From contig NZ_JACHFR010000001.1 of NCBI RefSeq assembly GCF_014202035.1, forward strand, positions 930,001-994,000: DNA of 64,000 bases. The letters run 5' to 3'. Position 1 is the stretch's first letter. Each line of letters begins with the position of its first letter. Position numbers and translations under genes: made by a program. The stretch is from Treponema rectale. Its GTDB lineage: Bacteria > Spirochaetota > Spirochaetia > Treponematales > Treponemataceae. The notes under the pieces are model-generated. The model was not told the DNA's origin and made no database searches. It worked only from the letters and a program-made list of their open reading frames with translations. Below, one piece after another: positions 61,861-64,000 of the stretch.

Positions 61861-61909
61861 ACAGGTTAAAAAGGATTTTGACCTGACAACTTCCACGGAG
61901 GAACAAACT

Positions 61910-62770
61910 ATGGTTATCAACCACAACATGTCCGCAATGTATTCCAATCGTACTTTAGGGGTTACCAACGGCAGCCTTACTAAAGACATGGAAAAACTTT
62001 CATCCGGCGAAAAGATTAATCGTGCCGGAGACGACGCTTCAGGACTTGCAGTTTCTGAAAAAATGCGTTCTCAGATTCGCGGCTTGAACCAGGCTTCAAG
62101 AAACGCTGCAAACGGTATCAGTTTCATTCAGACAACTGAAGGATATCTTCAGGAAACAACTGACATCATTCAGCGCATCCGCGAACTCGCAGTACAGTCA
62201 TCAAACGGAATCTACAGCGATGAAGACCGCATGCAGATTCAGGTTGAAGTTTCAGCACTCGTTGCAGAAGTTGACCGCATTGCATCCCAGGCACAGTTCA
62301 ATGGTATGAACATGCTTACAGGACGTTTTGCAAAACCAACAGGAGAAAACACTCCAACTGCTTCAATGTGGCTCCACATCGGTGCAAACATGGACCAGAG
62401 AACACAGGTTTACATCGGAACGATGACAGCATCGGCTCTCGGAATTCGTGAAATCGGAACCGAAGATGTAATGACAATTGCGACACCGGATGAAGCCAAC
62501 CGCGCAATCGGCACACTGGATGAAGCTATCAAAAAGATCAACAAACAGCGTGCAGACCTTGGTGCTTATCAGAACCGCCTTGACTACGCAGTAAAGGGAC
62601 TTGATGTAGCAGCTGAAAATACTCAGGCTTCTGAATCAAGAATCCGTGATACTGACATGGCAGCTCAGATGGTAGAGTTTACCAAGAACTCAGTACTTAC
62701 ACAGGCAGGAACAGCTATGCTTGCTCAGGCTAACAGTCAGAGCCAGTCAGTCTTGTCTTTGCTTCAATAG
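61910..62770 (+). CDS. flaB: Flagellin, FlaB-type core protein
   Basis: 286 residues. The N-terminal D0/D1 part is [59 protein letters not shown], and the C-terminal part ends [44 protein letters not shown]. There is no D2/D3 surface domain, as expected for spirochaetal periplasmic filament cores. GGAGG lies 9 bases before the ATG. Expected to be transcribed by FliA RNA polymerase. The paralogue at 63106 is closely similar. Confidence 0.96.
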   Translation: MVINHNMSAMYSNRTLGVTNGSLTKDMEKLSSGEKINRAGDDASGLAVSEKMRSQIRGLNQASRNAANGISFIQTTEGYLQETTDIIQRIRELAVQSSNGIYSDEDRMQIQVEVSALVAEVDRIASQAQFNGMNMLTGRFAKPTGENTPTASMWLHIGANMDQRTQVYIGTMTASALGIREIGTEDVMTIATPDEANRAIGTLDEAIKKINKQRADLGAYQNRLDYAVKGLDVAAENTQASESRIRDTDMAAQMVEFTKNSVLTQAGTAMLAQANSQSQSVLSLLQ

Positions 62771-63105
62771 TGTAGTATAATCTCAACATGGGTGTATCCA
62801 AAATATACCCATGTTGACTGTTGTGCGGTACATTTTCTTTAACCTTCCCGTTTAATCAAAATCGCACCCACATTACGATCATTTTGTCCTTTGTTTTAGG
62901 AGGACTTATTGTTCTTTGAAAATGCCCTTAATGTGTTTGTAACAGCACAGACGGTTGCTTATTTTTCTGTACAAGGCTCTAAAATAAGAAACAGTTCCTG
63001 CTGTAAGGGACTAAAACGGACTCCGGGGGCGCAAAAACCGGTGTCTTCCCATACAAACAGGCGTAACAGCACGATGCTTTACGTAAAGAATCATGGAGGG
63101 CAATT
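62771..63105 (+). other. 335-base gap between the flagellin genes
   Basis: Holds a perfect-looking 15-bp hairpin (62783-62797 with 62803-62817, one G-T pair, loop CCAAA) just after the first stop codon; it lacks a T-run and may protect the abundant mRNA. Then comes an AT-rich stretch with no clear sigma-28 promoter, a strong ribosome-binding-site-like AGGAGGA at 62898-62904 followed by a TTG codon at 62909, several GGA motifs (63008-63010, 63018-63020, 63095-63097), and a perfect 12-base palindrome CTTTACGTAAAG (63077-63088) close to the second flagellin ribosome-binding site GGAGGG. Confidence 0.7.
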
Positions 63106-63960
63106 ATGGTTATTAATCACAACATGAGTTCAATGTTTGCTAACCGCGAGCTCGGAGTTTCTAACTCACAGCTTATGGGCAGCATTGAAAAGCTCAGCTC
63201 AGGCGAAAAAATCAACAGAGCTGGAGATGACGCATCAGGACTTGCAGTTTCTGAAAAAATGCGTTCACAGATCCGCGGACTGAATCAGGCTAACAGAAAC
63301 ATTCAGAATGGTGTTTCTTTCATTCAGTCAACAGAAGGATACCTGCAGGAAACTACAGACATTCTTCAGCGCATCCGCGAACTTTCAGTTCAGTCTGCCA
63401 ACGGTATCTACTCAGATGAGGACCGCATGCAGATTCAGGTTGAAGTTTCACAGCTTGTAGCAGAAGTTGATCGTATTGCAAGTCAGGCACAGTTCAATGG
63501 AATGAACCTTCTTACAGGACGTTTTGCAGAAAACTCTGTAACAAATCAGGTTATGACATTCCAGGTTGGTGCAAACATGGATCAGAGAGTTACTGCTTTC
63601 ATCGGAACTATGACCGCTCAGGCACTTGGTCTGAAAGGAACACAGGGAACTGATGATCAGATCAGTATTTCTACTCCTGATACTGCAAACATGGCTATCG
63701 GTACTATCGATGCAGCACTTAAGACTGTTTCTCGTCAGAGAGCAGACCTCGGTGCATATCAGAACCGTTTCGAAATGGCTTCTGACGGTATTGCAGTAGC
63801 TGCAGAAAACATGCAGGGAGCAGAATCAGGTATCCGTGATACAGACATGGCTTCAGAAATGGTTGAATATACAAAGAATTCAATCCTTTCTCAGGCAGGC
63901 ACAGCAATGCTTGCTCAGGCAAACAGCCAGTCTCAGAACGTTCTGGCATTGCTTCAGTAG
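63106..63960 (+). CDS. flaB: Second flagellin, FlaB-type core protein
   Basis: 284 residues, very like the flagellin at 61910 (shared [34 protein letters not shown] block, same C-terminal [13 protein letters not shown]). Differences cluster in the central part (residues about 140-190). GGAGGG is 7 bases before the ATG. It is separated from the first copy by a hairpin and a long leader, so it is probably regulated apart. The promoter could not be assigned. Confidence 0.96.
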   Translation: MVINHNMSSMFANRELGVSNSQLMGSIEKLSSGEKINRAGDDASGLAVSEKMRSQIRGLNQANRNIQNGVSFIQSTEGYLQETTDILQRIRELSVQSANGIYSDEDRMQIQVEVSQLVAEVDRIASQAQFNGMNLLTGRFAENSVTNQVMTFQVGANMDQRVTAFIGTMTAQALGLKGTQGTDDQISISTPDTANMAIGTIDAALKTVSRQRADLGAYQNRFEMASDGIAVAAENMQGAESGIRDTDMASEMVEYTKNSILSQAGTAMLAQANSQSQNVLALLQ

Positions 63961-64000
63961 AATAAACCGTGAGGATATTGTTTTGAGAGAAATCTGGATG

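Noticed and set aside
62840-62885. Sigma-28 promoter for the second flagellin
   Set aside because: TTTAATC with ACGATCAT is the best candidate, but the -10 matches only 5 of 8 and the spacing is two bases off.

Overview
The window looks like part of a Treponema (spirochaete) chromosome. Supporting signs are a motility operon of spirochaetal layout with a FliY-type switch protein, two core-only FlaB-type flagellins of about 285 residues, a V-type ATPase operon in the order E-DUF2764-A-B-D-I-K, relaxed spirochaetal lipoboxes (for example FSAC and FISC), and a moderately AT-rich composition. No species is assigned. No insertion sequence, prophage or CRISPR array was seen. The only mobile-looking feature is a small terminal-inverted-repeat element behind dinB.

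Layout. 1-2040: the tail of a sugar-phosphate transferase gene and a compact Omp85-like outer-membrane protein (plus strand). 2002-4237: a secreted helical-repeat protein and ispG (minus). 4348-11945: the V-ATPase operon (minus), ending in a clear terminator. 12017-13063: galM behind its own promoter. 13142-30594: a 19-gene motility operon on the minus strand, in transcription order flbD-motA-motB-fliL-fliM-fliY-fliO-fliP-fliQ-fliR-flhB-flhA-flhF-flhG-(275-residue membrane protein)-fliA-fapA-(110-residue protein)-(SwrB-like protein). Most junctions overlap by 4 bases. 30738-32821: a divergent two-component system. 32799-33932: miaA and rpoZ (minus). 34097-38016: recO, recJ and an M23 peptidase (plus). 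38003-42593: ligA, trmB, a lipoprotein and a cryptic GHKL-fold protein (minus). 42656-48577: a membrane protein, dinB, a UvrD/PcrA-type helicase and a lipoprotein (plus). 48632-53463: a TPR-NHL-VWA lipoprotein, a TPR protein, surE and an altered galactokinase-like GHMP kinase (minus). 53536-61632: lnt, bioY, nrdR, a thioredoxin-fold protein, tRNA-Met(CAT), argF, a secreted protein, an NrnA-like phosphoesterase, a sigma-like regulator and rdgB (plus). 61910-63960: two flagellin genes (plus).

How the parts fit. The motility operon encodes the stator, switch, export gate, placement GTPase and ATPase, and the motility sigma factor FliA. The first flagellin has a sigma-28-type promoter that FliA should read, and another sigma-28-type site lies inside the operon before fliL. 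The sigma-like protein at 60033 is preceded by a close match to a sigma-54 (-24/-12) promoter, which suggests a regulatory cascade. Five genes have a -35/17-bp/-10 promoter placed so that transcription should start at or within about three bases of the ATG, with no ribosome-binding site, which points to leaderless mRNAs.

The most unusual items are the sigma-54-controlled sigma-like gene, the leaderless promoter set, the GHKL-like orphan, the inverted-repeat element after dinB, the lysine-rich tails on two V-ATPase subunits and Lnt, the altered galactokinase, and the structured or GGA-rich flagellin leaders. All functional statements rest on reading sequence and motifs; no database search was run.
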